A stretch of DNA of 64,000 nt from the NCBI RefSeq assembly GCF_000620465.1, contig NZ_JIBE01000003.1:1240001-1304000 (forward strand), written 5' to 3'. The position numbers were made by a program, and so were the translations under genes. The notes under the pieces were generated by a model that saw only the letters and a list, made by a program, of their open reading frames with translations, searched no databases and was not told the DNA's origin. The stretch's first letter is position 1. Every line of letters begins with the position of its first letter. Positions 26,299 through 35,594 of the stretch are shown in pieces. The DNA is from Ralstonia sp. UNC404CL21Col (GTDB taxonomy: Bacteria > Pseudomonadota > Gammaproteobacteria > Burkholderiales > Burkholderiaceae).

Positions 26299-27252
26299 AT
26301 GACGACCACCGCACCGTCCACATCGTCAGAACCGTCGGCAGCGTCGGCGCCGGCCAACGACGCACCCGCTGCCGCCCGGCGCCCGGTCGGTCCGGGCTTG
26401 CAGGCGCTGCCGTTTGCGGCGGTGTTCGTGGTGTTCTTCCTCATCCCGCTCGGGCTGGTCGCGATGGTCAGCTTCTGGGATTTCAACGAGTACGCGCTGC
26501 TGCCGACCTTCACCTTGCGCAACTACGCCAAGCTGTGGGAAGGCTGCGGCCACCTCAATGAATACGGCGATCTGTGCGTGACCGCGTCGACGTATCTGTC
26601 GACGCTGCGCTTTGCGCTGGGCACCTGGGCGCTCACGCTGGTGCTGGGTTTTGCGCTGGCGTACTTCCTCGCGTTCCACGTGCGCTCGGCTGCCGTGCAG
26701 ACGCTGCTGTTCGTGATCTGCACGGTGCCGTTCTGGACGTCCAACGTGATCCGCATGATTTCTTGGATTCCGCTGCTGGGCCGCAACGGCCTCGTCAACC
26801 AGACGCTGCAGGCCATGCACCTGATCGACCAGCCGCAGGACTGGCTGCTGTATTCGAACTTTTCGGTTGTGCTTGCCTATGTGCACCTCTACACCATGTT
26901 CATGATCGTGCCGATCTTCAATTCGATGATGCGTATCGACCGCGCGTTGCTCGAAGCCGCGCGCGATGCGGGCGCCACCGCGTGGCAGACGCTCTGGCAT
27001 GTGATCGTGCCGCTGTCGCGCAGCGGCATCCTGATCGGCTCCATCTTCATCCTGACCATCGTGATGGGCGATTTCGTCACCGTCGGCGTGATGGGCGGCC
27101 AGCAGATTGCCTCGGTCGGCAAGATGATCCAGGTGCAGACGTCGTACCTGCAATTTCCGCTGGCAGCCGCCAATGCCGTGGTGCTGCTGCTGACGGTGCT
27201 GATGATCATCTGGGGCCTGACCCGCGTGGTCGACATCCGCAAGGAGCTTTGA
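26299..27252 (+). CDS. ABC transporter permease, PotB-like
   Basis: A 317-residue inner-membrane permease with six predicted helices, starting LPFAAVFVVFFLIPLGLVAMVSF. The cytoplasmic EAA loop that docks the ATPase is LLEAARDAGATAWQTLWHVIVPLS. It begins two bases after the binding-protein stop and ends one base before the second permease, so the four transporter genes are one tightly packed operon. Confidence 0.93.
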   Translation: MTTTAPSTSSEPSAASAPANDAPAAARRPVGPGLQALPFAAVFVVFFLIPLGLVAMVSFWDFNEYALLPTFTLRNYAKLWEGCGHLNEYGDLCVTASTYLSTLRFALGTWALTLVLGFALAYFLAFHVRSAAVQTLLFVICTVPFWTSNVIRMISWIPLLGRNGLVNQTLQAMHLIDQPQDWLLYSNFSVVLAYVHLYTMFMIVPIFNSMMRIDRALLEAARDAGATAWQTLWHVIVPLSRSGILIGSIFILTIVMGDFVTVGVMGGQQIASVGKMIQVQTSYLQFPLAAANAVVLLLTVLMIIWGLTRVVDIRKEL

Positions 27253-27253
27253 C

Positions 27254-28150
27254 ATGCAAGCGCGCTTTCGTGAACCACGCGCCCCCGGCTTCTGGCCGCT
27301 GGCGTGCCTCTTCGCGCTGTTTGTGCTGTTCCTGTACGGGCCGATGCTGACGATCTTCGCACTCAGCTTCCAGGGCCCGGACGGCGGGTTGACGTTCCCG
27401 ATGAACGGGCTGTCGCTGCACTGGTATCGCCAGCTAGCCGACGGGCTGGGCGTGGTGGATATCGGCGCGGCGTTCCGGCGCTCGCTGGCGCTCGGCGCGG
27501 TCGTGATGGCCCTGACCATGGGGCTCTCGCTGCTGGCCGCGCTGGCGTTTCGCAAGCGGCTGCGCGGCGGCGGTGTGCTGTTCTATGTGACGGTGGCCAG
27601 CCTGATCATGCCGTCCATCGTGGTGTCGCTCGGCATCGGCCTGCAGTTCCGGCTCATCGACACGGGCCTCAAGGCGCTGCTCACCGCGATGGGCATGAGC
27701 GATCAGGCCGACAGCTTCGGATCGTCGCTGGGCCTGTGGACCTCCGCCCTCGGTGCGCACCTCACGTGGACGCTCCCGTTCGGCCTGCTCATCATGTTCG
27801 CCGTCTTCAACCGCTTCAACCCGGCCTACGAAGAAGCCGCGCGCGACCTGGGCGCCACGCCGTGGCAGACCTTCCGCCACGTCGTGCTGCCGCTGATTGC
27901 GCCGTCGCTCATCGGCGTGGGCATGTTCGGTTTCACGCTGAGCTGGGACGAGATCGCGCGCACCTCGCAGGCCATCGGCGATGTCAACACGCTGCCGCTC
28001 GAGCTGCAAGGCTTGACCACCACCGTCACGACGCCGTCCATCTACGCGCTGGGCACGCTCACCACCGTGGTGTCGTTCGTCGTGATGGGGCTGACGATGC
28101 TGGCCATTGTTCGACTGCGCCGCCGCCAAAGCGCCGGGCGTGTCGACTGA
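27254..28150 (+). CDS. ABC transporter permease, PotC-like
   Basis: A 298-residue partner permease. Helix one is FWPLACLFALFVLFLYGPML and the EAA loop reads EEAARDLGATPWQTFRHVVLPLI. It pairs with the preceding permease to form the membrane channel. The stop lies ten bases before the racemase-like gene, which therefore belongs to the same transcript. Confidence 0.93.
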   Translation: MQARFREPRAPGFWPLACLFALFVLFLYGPMLTIFALSFQGPDGGLTFPMNGLSLHWYRQLADGLGVVDIGAAFRRSLALGAVVMALTMGLSLLAALAFRKRLRGGGVLFYVTVASLIMPSIVVSLGIGLQFRLIDTGLKALLTAMGMSDQADSFGSSLGLWTSALGAHLTWTLPFGLLIMFAVFNRFNPAYEEAARDLGATPWQTFRHVVLPLIAPSLIGVGMFGFTLSWDEIARTSQAIGDVNTLPLELQGLTTTVTTPSIYALGTLTTVVSFVVMGLTMLAIVRLRRRQSAGRVD

Positions 28151-28160
28151 ACGCGTGCCA

Positions 28161-28883
28161 ATGACCATCGCTACCGAATCCTCCAGCCCGCGCCGGCTGC
28201 TGTTGATCAACCCGAACACCACAAGCGCGCTCACACAGACCATCACACGCTTCGTGCAGGCCGCATTGCCCAGCGATGTTGTTGTGGAATCCGTCACCGC
28301 CCGATTTGGCGCGCCGTACATCGCCACCGAAGTCGGCTACGCGGTGGCCGCGCACGCCGCGCTCGACGCATGGACGCGGGCGGAGCAGCCAGCCATCGAC
28401 GCCGCCATCATCGGCTGCTTTGGCGACCCGGGGCTCTTCGCGCTGCGCGAGGTGGCGCCGTGCCCCGTCACCGGCTTGGCGGAAGCCGCGTTGATGGAAG
28501 CGGCAACCTACGGCAGTTGCGCGGTCATCACGGGCGGCCACGCGTGGGGCCCGATCCTGGAGCGTTTGCTGCCCACGCTGGAGGGCGGCCACACCGTGCG
28601 CGACATCCATACCGTCGAACTCGACGGGGCCGCGCTATACGCCGCGCCGGATGCGGCAGAACAGATCTTGATCGGCGCCTGCACGACCGTCCTGCGGCGC
28701 CAGCCCGTGGACGCGATCGTGCTGGGCGGCGCCGGGCTGGCGGGCCTCGCGCAGAAGCTGCAAGCCCACGTTCCCGTACCGCTCATCGACAGCGTGACCG
28801 CAGCCGCGCGCCAGGTCTGGCACGCGCCGCGCGGCGGGCATGGCGCGCTGCCGGCATGGATTGCGCCCGCCACGCACGCTTGA
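28161..28883 (+). CDS. Asp/Glu/hydantoin racemase-family protein
   Basis: A 240-residue protein with the family start RRLLLINPNTTSALT and first catalytic-type cysteine in AAIIGCFGDPGLFAL. The second motif reads VLGGAGLAGLA, where cysteine-dependent hydantoin racemases carry Cys (GCAG). The two-Cys proton shuttle is therefore incomplete and simple racemisation is doubtful. The protein is last in the GntR-porin-ABC run, so it probably acts on the imported solute. It converges with icmF, stops 12 bp apart. Confidence 0.85.
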   Translation: MTIATESSSPRRLLLINPNTTSALTQTITRFVQAALPSDVVVESVTARFGAPYIATEVGYAVAAHAALDAWTRAEQPAIDAAIIGCFGDPGLFALREVAPCPVTGLAEAALMEAATYGSCAVITGGHAWGPILERLLPTLEGGHTVRDIHTVELDGAALYAAPDAAEQILIGACTTVLRRQPVDAIVLGGAGLAGLAQKLQAHVPVPLIDSVTAAARQVWHAPRGGHGALPAWIAPATHA

Positions 28884-28895
28884 ACGGGGTGCGGG

Positions 28896-31800
28896 CTACA
28901 TGTTGCGCCGGTACTGCCCGCCCACCTCGAACAGCGCATGCGTGATCTGCCCGAGCGAGCAGACGCGCACCGCATCCATCAGCACGGCAAACACGTTCTG
29001 ATCGTCAATCACCGCGCGCTGCAGGCGCTGCAGCATGGCGGGCGCTTCCCGGGCATGCCGCGCATGAAACGCTTCCAGGCGCGCGAGTTGGCTCTGCTTC
29101 TCTTCCTCGCTGGACCGTGCCAGTTCGATGTGCGGCGGCACCACACTCTCGGCGTCGGGGTTGCGGAACGTATTCACACCGATGATCGGCAGCGAGCCAT
29201 CGTGCTTGCGCTGCTCATACAGCATCGACTCCTCCTGGATCTTGCCGCGCTGGTAGCCGGTTTCCATCGCGCCGAGCACCCCGCCGCGCTCGGCAATGCG
29301 CTCGAACTCCTGCAGCACGGCTTCTTCCACAAGGTCCGTCAGTTCATCGATGACGAAGCTGCCCTGGTTCGGGTTCTCGCACTTGGCGAGGCCCCACTCG
29401 CGGTTGATGATGAGTTGGATGGCCAGCGCACGCCGCACCGACTCGGCTGTCGGCGTGGTGATCGCCTCGTCGTAGGCATTCGTGTGCAGGCTGTTGCAGT
29501 TGTCGTAGATGGCGATCAGCGCCTGCAGCGTCGTGCGGATATCGTTGAAGGCAATCTCCTGCGCGTGCAATGACCGGCCCGACGTCTGCACGTGGTACTT
29601 CAGCTTCTGGCTGCGCTCGTTCGCGCCGTACTTGTCTCGCAGCGTCACCGCCCAGATGCGACGCGCGACGCGGCCGAGCACGCTGTATTCCGGGTCCATG
29701 CCGTTGGAGAAGAAGAACGACAGGTTCGGCGCAAAGTCATCGATGTGCATGCCGCGCGCGAGATACGCCTCCACATACGTGAAACCGTTGGCGAGCGTGA
29801 AGGCGAGTTGCGAGATCGGGTTCGCGCCCGCCTCGGCAATGTGGTAGCCAGAGATCGACACCGAGTAGAAATTGCGCACCTGGTGGTGCACGAAATATTC
29901 CTGGATATCGCCCATCACCTTGAGCGAAAACTCGGTCGAAAAGATGCAGGTGTTCTGCCCCTGGTCTTCCTTCAGGATGTCGGCCTGCACCGTGCCGCGC
30001 ACGTTCTGCAGCACCCACGCGCGAATCTTTGCCTCTTCGTCCTGCGTCGGCTCGCGCTGGTTGTCAGCGCGGAACCGGGCGAGGTTCTGGTCGATGGCGG
30101 TATTCATGAACATCGCCAGGATCGTCGGCGCGGGCCCGTTGATCGTCATGGACACCGACGTGGCGGGGCTGGTCAGGTCAAAACCGTCGTACAGCACCTC
30201 CATGTCGTCGAGCGTGGCGATGGACACACCGGAGTTGCCGACCTTGCCGTAGATGTCCGGGCGCAGCGCCGGGTCTTCGCCGTAGAGCGTGACGGAGTCG
30301 AACGCGGTGGAGAGCCGCTTGGCCTCCATGCCTTCCGAGACGAGCTTGAAGCGACGATTGGTGCGGAAGGCATCGCCCTCGCCCGCGAACATGCGCGTCG
30401 GGTCTTCGTTCTCGCGCTTGAAGGCGAACACGCCGGCGGTGTACGGAAAGCTGCCCGGCACGTTTTCGCGCATCAGCCAGCGCAGCACTTCGCCGTCGTC
30501 TTCATAGGGCGGCAGCACGACCTTGCGGATGGTGGTGCCCGAGAGCGTGGTGTGCGTGAGCTGCGTGCGGATTTCCTTGTCGCGAATCTTGACGACGTAT
30601 TCGTCGCCGGAATACGCGCGGCGCAGGTCCGGCCACATGGCGAGCAGCTTGCGCTCGGCGGCGCCGAGCTGTGCGTCGCGCTCGGCCGCCTGCTTGTCGA
30701 GCGCGGACAGCGTCTGCACCGTGGCGCCCGCTTGCTCCAGCATGCGGTGGCTGGCACGCAGTTGCTGGCGCTCGCGTGCGAGGCGGCTTTGCGCGTCGAC
30801 GCGGCGGTGGTAGCCGCGCACGGTATCGGCCAGCTCCGCCAAATAGCGCACGCGCGCGGGCGGCACGATGGCGTCGTGGCTGGTGGAGCATTTGCCGGCC
30901 GGGCGCGGCAGCGTGCGTTCAGCCAGCGCCATGCCCCGCTCGGTCAGTCGATCGGCCAGCGCGTGATACAGCGCCGTCACGCCGTCGTCGTTGAAGTGCG
31001 AGGCCTGCGTGCCGAACACCGGCATGTCTTCGGGGCGGGCGAGCCATTGCTCGCGGTTGCGCTGCACCTGCTTGGCGACGTCGCGCCAGGCGTCCTGCGC
31101 GCCCTTGCGGTCGAACTTGTTGATCGCCACCAGATCGGCAAAGTCGAGCATGTCGATCTTCTCCAGCTGGCTGGCGGCGCCAAACTCGGGCGTCATCACA
31201 TACAGCGACAGATCGACATGCGGCACGATCGCCGCGTCGCCCTGCCCGATGCCGGAGGTCTCGACGATGACGAGATCGAACCCGCCCGCGCGGCAGGCGG
31301 CAATCACGTCGGGCAGCGCGTCGGAGATCTCGCGGCTCGCTTCGCGCGTCGCCAGCGAGCGCACGAAGATGTTCGGATGGTTGATCGCGTTCATGCGAAT
31401 GCGGTCGCCCAGCAGGGCGCCGCCCGACTTGCGCCGCGATGGGTCGATCGAGATGACGGCGATGCGCAGCGTGTCTCGCTGGTCAAGGCGGAAGCGGCGG
31501 ATCAGCTCATCGGTGAGCGACGACTTGCCTGCGCCGCCCGTGCCGGTAATGCCAACCACCGGCGTCGGCGTGGCTGCCGCAGCCGCGCGTACGGCGTCGC
31601 GCAATGCCGGATCGATGCGGCCCGATTCCAGTGCGGTGATCAATTGCGCCAGGGCGCGGCGGTCGCCGATGGAAACGGGCTCCAGCGTGGTGGGCGCATA
31701 GACGGAAAGATCGATGTCGCAGCGCTGCACCATGTCGGCAATCATGCCGGCCAGGCCCATGCGCTGGCCGTCTTCGGGGCTGTAGATGCGCGCGACGCCG

Positions 31801-32183
31801 TAGTCCTGCAACTCGCGGATCTCCGTCGGCACGATCACCCCGCCACCGCCGCCGAACACCTGGATGTGCTCGCCGCCGCGTGCGCGCAGTGCGTCGATCA
31901 TGTACTTGAAGTATTCGACGTGGCCGCCCTGGTAGCTGGACACGGCAATGCCCTGCACGTCTTCCTGCAGCGCCGCGTTCACCACCTCGTCCACCGAGCG
32001 GTTGTGCCCGAGGTGGATCACCTCGCAGCCCATCGACTGCAGGATGCGCCGCATGATGTTGATCGACGCGTCATGCCCATCGAACAACGATGCGGCCGTC
32101 ACGAAGCGCACCTTGTTGCGCACCGGCGCGACTGCGCTGGCAGGCGTGGGATCGGCCGCGCGGACAGCGGAAAGATCGGTCAT
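28896..32183 (-). CDS. icmF: Fused isobutyryl-CoA mutase IcmF
   Basis: A 1095-residue adenosylcobalamin enzyme fused to its own G-protein chaperone. The B12-binding domain comes first ([18 protein letters not shown], about residues 35-160). A MeaI-type GTPase follows (P-loop [17 protein letters not shown] near 215, [20 protein letters not shown]), then the mutase domain (about 550-1095, [20 protein letters not shown]). It interconverts isobutyryl-CoA and n-butyryl-CoA; characterised relatives also act slowly on pivalyl-CoA. The ATG at 32183 (MTDLSAVRA) is normal for the family; an in-frame ATG at 32300 would add 39 unlike residues. Confidence 0.95.
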   Translation of the reverse strand: MTDLSAVRAADPTPASAVAPVRNKVRFVTAASLFDGHDASINIMRRILQSMGCEVIHLGHNRSVDEVVNAALQEDVQGIAVSSYQGGHVEYFKYMIDALRARGGEHIQVFGGGGGVIVPTEIRELQDYGVARIYSPEDGQRMGLAGMIADMVQRCDIDLSVYAPTTLEPVSIGDRRALAQLITALESGRIDPALRDAVRAAAAATPTPVVGITGTGGAGKSSLTDELIRRFRLDQRDTLRIAVISIDPSRRKSGGALLGDRIRMNAINHPNIFVRSLATREASREISDALPDVIAACRAGGFDLVIVETSGIGQGDAAIVPHVDLSLYVMTPEFGAASQLEKIDMLDFADLVAINKFDRKGAQDAWRDVAKQVQRNREQWLARPEDMPVFGTQASHFNDDGVTALYHALADRLTERGMALAERTLPRPAGKCSTSHDAIVPPARVRYLAELADTVRGYHRRVDAQSRLARERQQLRASHRMLEQAGATVQTLSALDKQAAERDAQLGAAERKLLAMWPDLRRAYSGDEYVVKIRDKEIRTQLTHTTLSGTTIRKVVLPPYEDDGEVLRWLMRENVPGSFPYTAGVFAFKRENEDPTRMFAGEGDAFRTNRRFKLVSEGMEAKRLSTAFDSVTLYGEDPALRPDIYGKVGNSGVSIATLDDMEVLYDGFDLTSPATSVSMTINGPAPTILAMFMNTAIDQNLARFRADNQREPTQDEEAKIRAWVLQNVRGTVQADILKEDQGQNTCIFSTEFSLKVMGDIQEYFVHHQVRNFYSVSISGYHIAEAGANPISQLAFTLANGFTYVEAYLARGMHIDDFAPNLSFFFSNGMDPEYSVLGRVARRIWAVTLRDKYGANERSQKLKYHVQTSGRSLHAQEIAFNDIRTTLQALIAIYDNCNSLHTNAYDEAITTPTAESVRRALAIQLIINREWGLAKCENPNQGSFVIDELTDLVEEAVLQEFERIAERGGVLGAMETGYQRGKIQEESMLYEQRKHDGSLPIIGVNTFRNPDAESVVPPHIELARSSEEEKQSQLARLEAFHARHAREAPAMLQRLQRAVIDDQNVFAVLMDAVRVCSLGQITHALFEVGGQYRRNM

Positions 32184-32418
32184 GTCTCCACCTTCGATAA
32201 GTGGGGCGCCGGCGCTGGATGTGTTGTACGGCGCACAAGGCGACGCGTGCCGGTCGGCGGGTCGAACAGACAGTATTTTCGGGGTTGGCGCGGTCGTCAA
32301 CGGGGCGCACGGGCGTTGGCCTGTTGAGCCCTCCGCTCAAATAGGCACGTCGCCACCCGGGCCGGTTTGCGCAAATCGCAGACGACCAGAACGGTCCGAT
32401 CTCGGTGCAACACCCAGC

Positions 32419-32448
32419 TTGCACACAATCGATACAAATCGTTAGAGT
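32419..32448 (+). promoter_or_regulatory. Candidate sigma-70 promoter for secreted orphan gene
   Basis: TTGCAC at 32419-32424 and TAGAGT at 32443-32448 with an 18-bp spacer, 44 bp before the start at 32493. The match is moderate. The rest of the 309-bp gap between icmF and this gene shows no other convincing signal to my eye. Confidence 0.4.
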
Positions 32449-32492
32449 CGGATTTTGGTCGGAAACGGGTCCGGCCACAGGGGGAACTTCCA

Positions 32493-33521
32493 ATGCCAAG
32501 CCGCGCAACGACGATGCGCTGGTGTCTGATTGCCTTGCTGGCGTGGTCCGGCCACGCCCTGGCGTGGGACTACACACCCGGCGCCATCCCGGGGCTGATC
32601 AGCGTGCTTGGCTTCCTGACGGTGCAATCGCAGGCGCTCGACCGCGCCATCCAGCGCTTTCCCGGCCAGCGTGAAGAGCTGATCCGCGCCCGTACCCAGT
32701 TCGACAACACCTTCCCGCAGGCGCTGGCCCGCACACGCCGCCTGATCGCCGGCATTCCGCTCTCCGACGACGAGCGCCAACTGCTGATCGAGCGCGCACT
32801 CGACCTCCACCAGCCGAGCGTGGGCGTTTCCACGCAGACGCCGCAGACCGCCCACTCGCTGGCCGAACGCGTGGTGGCGCGCGCGCAAGGCAGCCAGGAC
32901 CGTGCGACGCTGCAAACGCTGCTGGCGGTGGTCTACGACGACCGGCCCGCCGAAGAGCTGAGCAGCCGCTTTACGCAGGCCGTGACGTTGTCTGACTGGC
33001 CGAACGCGCGCGGCGCGAGCGTCAACCTGCGGCTGCCGTTCTCGTGGGAACGCGTGCCGCCCACGCCGCCGCGCAAACCCGACCCGGCGCGCGTGGCGAT
33101 CGGCGCGTGGGCCAACCAGGGCGGCTCGGGGCTCTCGCGCATGGAACTGATCGTGCGCCCCACCGAAGGCGACCTTGAAGCCGTTCCCGACAATCGCGAA
33201 CCGCGCTGGATGCGCGATGCCGTCAAGCAAGCGGTGGCTGGCCCCTGCCGGCTGCTGGGCTGGGGCACGCAATCGTTCGGTGGGCGCACCGGCGTGTGGG
33301 CCAGCTACATCGGCGAATCGCCCGGGCCGCACTTCCCGCGTGCCACCGGCAACACGCTGGTCGGCCGCGTCTTCATGGTGCCGACCGATGGCGCGCTGCT
33401 GATGCTGCACATGCAGTCCCCCGCCACGTCGCCCGAGCAGGCCAGCGCCGTGCGGCTGCGGTACGAGCCGCTGTGGAACGGCGTGGCGACATCGTTCAGC
33501 GTGTCAGGCGCCAAGCCGTAA
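32493..33521 (+). CDS. Uncharacterised exported protein
   Basis: A 342-residue protein with a clear signal peptide (MRWCLIALLAWSGHALA, cleavage likely before WDYTPG) and no domain I recognise. The middle region, about residues 45-140, is helical and charged. The C-terminal half has a beta-rich look (RVFMVPTDGALLMLHMQS then RLRYEPLWNGVATSF), faintly like PsbP/DcrB folds, but I would not assign it. The ATG at 32493 follows AGGGGGA at 32479-32485. It stands alone between icmF and amt. Confidence 0.8.
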   Translation: MPSRATTMRWCLIALLAWSGHALAWDYTPGAIPGLISVLGFLTVQSQALDRAIQRFPGQREELIRARTQFDNTFPQALARTRRLIAGIPLSDDERQLLIERALDLHQPSVGVSTQTPQTAHSLAERVVARAQGSQDRATLQTLLAVVYDDRPAEELSSRFTQAVTLSDWPNARGASVNLRLPFSWERVPPTPPRKPDPARVAIGAWANQGGSGLSRMELIVRPTEGDLEAVPDNREPRWMRDAVKQAVAGPCRLLGWGTQSFGGRTGVWASYIGESPGPHFPRATGNTLVGRVFMVPTDGALLMLHMQSPATSPEQASAVRLRYEPLWNGVATSFSVSGAKP

Positions 33522-33639
33522 CGCCGCCCACGCCGTACGCACCACGACGGCGCATCTCACCCTCCAACCGCACCAATTCAAAGCGGACACGCACCGATTT
33601 CGGGCCACTCTCAGCGAGCAGCGCGAAGGCGATGTCCTT

Positions 33640-33656
33640 CGCACGGCCCTGGTGCG
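33640..33656. promoter_or_regulatory. NtrC-type site ahead of amt
   Basis: CGCACGGCCCTGGTGCG matches the GCAC-N7-GTGC layout of known NtrC sites (for example at enteric glnA). It lies about 25 bp upstream of a sigma-54-type promoter and 120 bp before amt. Nitrogen-limitation activation is inferred from the pair of sites and the gene identity. Confidence 0.55.
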
Positions 33657-33680
33657 CCATGTCCCCTTTTTGCACACCGT

Positions 33681-33696
33681 TGGAACAACTTTTGCA
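33681..33696 (+). promoter_or_regulatory. Sigma-54 (-24/-12) promoter of amt
   Basis: TGGAACAACTTTTGCA fits the RpoN pattern TGGCACG-N4-TTGCA with correct GG-to-GC spacing and two mismatches. It predicts a transcript start near 33707 and a leader of about 70 nt before amt at 33777. Confidence 0.65.
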
Positions 33697-33776
33697 TCTG
33701 TCGGCGCTTTTTGCGTCATTTGTGGGCACACGCTGCACCCGGATGGCGCTGACCCTCAACCCGCACGACAACCGCA

Positions 33777-34979
33777 ATGAACTCCATCAAAACCGGGGGC
33801 GACGCGCTCTTCATCCTGCTGGGCGCGATCATGGTGCTGGCCATGCATGCCGGCTTCGCGTTCCTTGAGCTGGGCACCGTCCGCAAGAAGAACCAGGTCA
33901 ATGCACTGGTCAAGATCCTGGTCGACTTTGCCGTGTCGACCATCGCGTACTTCTTCATCGGCTATTCGATCGCGTACGGGGTCAATTTCTTTACCGGCGC
34001 CGACGTGCTCGCCCAGCAGAACGGCTACGAGCTGGTGAAGTTCTTCTTCCTGCTGACCTTCGCGGCCGCCATCCCGGCCATCATCTCCGGCGGCATTGCA
34101 GAGCGTTCGCGCTTCGAGCCGCAACTGGCGGCGACCTTCGTGCTGGTGGGCTTTGTCTACCCGTTCTTCGAGGGCATCGCCTGGAACCAGCGCTTCGGCA
34201 TCCAGCACTGGCTGCAGAGCGTGACAGGCGCGGAGTTCCACGACTTTGCCGGCTCGGTGGTCGTGCATGCAGTGGGCGGCTGGATCGCGCTGCCGGCGGT
34301 GCTGCTGCTGGGCGCGCGCCACGGCCGCTACAAGGACGACGGCCGCATCGCCGCGCATCCGCCGTCGAACATCCCGTTCCTGGCGGCCGGCGCCTGGGTG
34401 CTGGCGGTCGGCTGGTTCGGCTTCAACGTGATGAGCGCGCAGACGCTCGACAAGATGAGCGGCCTGGTTGCCATCAACTCGCTGATGGCGATGGTGGGCG
34501 GCACGCTCACCGCGTGGTGGATGGGCAAGAACGACCCGGGCTTTTCGTACAACGGGCCGCTGGCCGGCCTGGTGGCCGTGTGCGCCGGCTCCGACGTGAT
34601 GCACCCGCTCGGCGCACTGGCCGTCGGCGGCATTGCAGGCGTGCTGTTTGTGTGGATGTTTACGCGCGTGCAGAACGTCTGGCGCATCGACGACGTGCTG
34701 GGCGTGTGGCCGCTGCATGGCCTGTGCGGCGCGTGGGGCGGCATCGCGGCCGGCATCTTCGGTTTGAAGGCGCTCGGCGGCCTGGGCGGCGTGTCGTTCT
34801 GGGCGCAGGTGGCGGGCACGGCCGGCGGCATCGCCATTGCGCTGATCGGCGGCACGGTGGTGTACGGCACGCTGCGCAAGCTCGTCGGGCTGCGGCTGGA
34901 CCGCGAGGCCGAATTCATGGGCGCCGACCTGGCCATCCACCGCGTCTCGTCCACGCCGGAATCGGAAACGCACTGGTAA
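33777..34979 (+). CDS. amt: Ammonium transporter Amt
   Basis: A 400-residue, 11-helix ammonium channel. The twin pore histidines are visible in DFAGSVVVHAVGGW and VWPLHGLCGAWGGIAAG, and FAFLELGTVRKKNQ in the first helix is the usual Amt signature. No cleavable signal precedes the first helix. No glnK gene lies beside it, unlike many amtB loci. Upstream NtrC- and sigma-54-like sites suggest induction under nitrogen limitation, consistent with ureide-nitrogen genes a few kilobases away. Confidence 0.95.
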   Translation: MNSIKTGGDALFILLGAIMVLAMHAGFAFLELGTVRKKNQVNALVKILVDFAVSTIAYFFIGYSIAYGVNFFTGADVLAQQNGYELVKFFFLLTFAAAIPAIISGGIAERSRFEPQLAATFVLVGFVYPFFEGIAWNQRFGIQHWLQSVTGAEFHDFAGSVVVHAVGGWIALPAVLLLGARHGRYKDDGRIAAHPPSNIPFLAAGAWVLAVGWFGFNVMSAQTLDKMSGLVAINSLMAMVGGTLTAWWMGKNDPGFSYNGPLAGLVAVCAGSDVMHPLGALAVGGIAGVLFVWMFTRVQNVWRIDDVLGVWPLHGLCGAWGGIAAGIFGLKALGGLGGVSFWAQVAGTAGGIAIALIGGTVVYGTLRKLVGLRLDREAEFMGADLAIHRVSSTPESETHW

Positions 34980-35063
34980 GCAGGAACCGCCAGTCAGGGG
35001 AAGGCGCGCGCGGCGCTTGCTACAGTGAAAGCGTCTTCCCTCGCCCAACTGCAGGAGTGCCGC

Positions 35064-35420
35064 ATGCCCGATATCGATCCGAATCACCCGATCACCGTCG
35101 AGTCGAACCCGCGCCGCGTAACCGTGACGCTCAACGGCTTCACCATCGCCAGCACGCACCTGGCGCGCACGCTGCGCGAGGCGTCGTACCCGCCGGTGCA
35201 GTACATCCCGCGCGACGACGTGCAGATGAACTTGCTGGAGCGCACCCAGCATCACACCCATTGCCCGTACAAGGCCGATGCGTCGTACTACACGATCGTG
35301 GCCGGCGATGTGCGCGCCGACAACGCCGTCTGGACGTACGAACAGCCCAAGCCCGTCGCACGCGAAGTGGCCGGCTATCTGGCGTTCTATCCGAACAAGG
35401 TGACGATCCAGGAGGAATGA
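35064..35420 (+). CDS. DUF427 domain protein
   Basis: A 118-residue single-domain protein: VTLNGFTIASTHLARTLREAS, then QYIPRDDVQMNLLERTQHHTHCPYKADASYY, the conserved DUF427 core containing the histidines and Cys. Function unknown. I chose the ATG at 35064 (MPDIDPNHP) because AGGAG lies at 35053-35057; an ATG at 35025 is upstream of that site. A strong intrinsic terminator follows 107 bp past its stop. Confidence 0.88.
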   Translation: MPDIDPNHPITVESNPRRVTVTLNGFTIASTHLARTLREASYPPVQYIPRDDVQMNLLERTQHHTHCPYKADASYYTIVAGDVRADNAVWTYEQPKPVAREVAGYLAFYPNKVTIQEE

Positions 35421-35526
35421 GGGCGCAGGCGCAACTGACATGCTGCCGTCATGCCGCTGTCATGCAAGCGGCGCACGATGCGCCTGTTCCTCTTCTCACG
35501 GAACCTCTTTCCGTGAAAGTTCCGAG

Positions 35527-35562
35527 ACCCGGCGCAGACGATCTGTGGCCGGGTATTTTTTT
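35527..35562 (+). terminator. Intrinsic terminator after DUF427 gene
   Basis: ACCCGGC (35527-35533) pairs with GCCGGGT (35548-35554), followed by A and seven T. A second hairpin, CACGGAA/TTCCGTG, lies just upstream near 35497-35515. It ends the DUF427 transcript 32 bp before the AraC-type gene. Confidence 0.85.
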
Positions 35563-35594
35563 GGGCGAGTGCCGGTGCTATTCTCGGCGGCACC

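Noticed and set aside
29592-32327. 911-codon open frame antisense to icmF
   Set aside because: Same high-GC shadow effect; composition dominated by His, Arg, Gln and Val with no recognisable fold.
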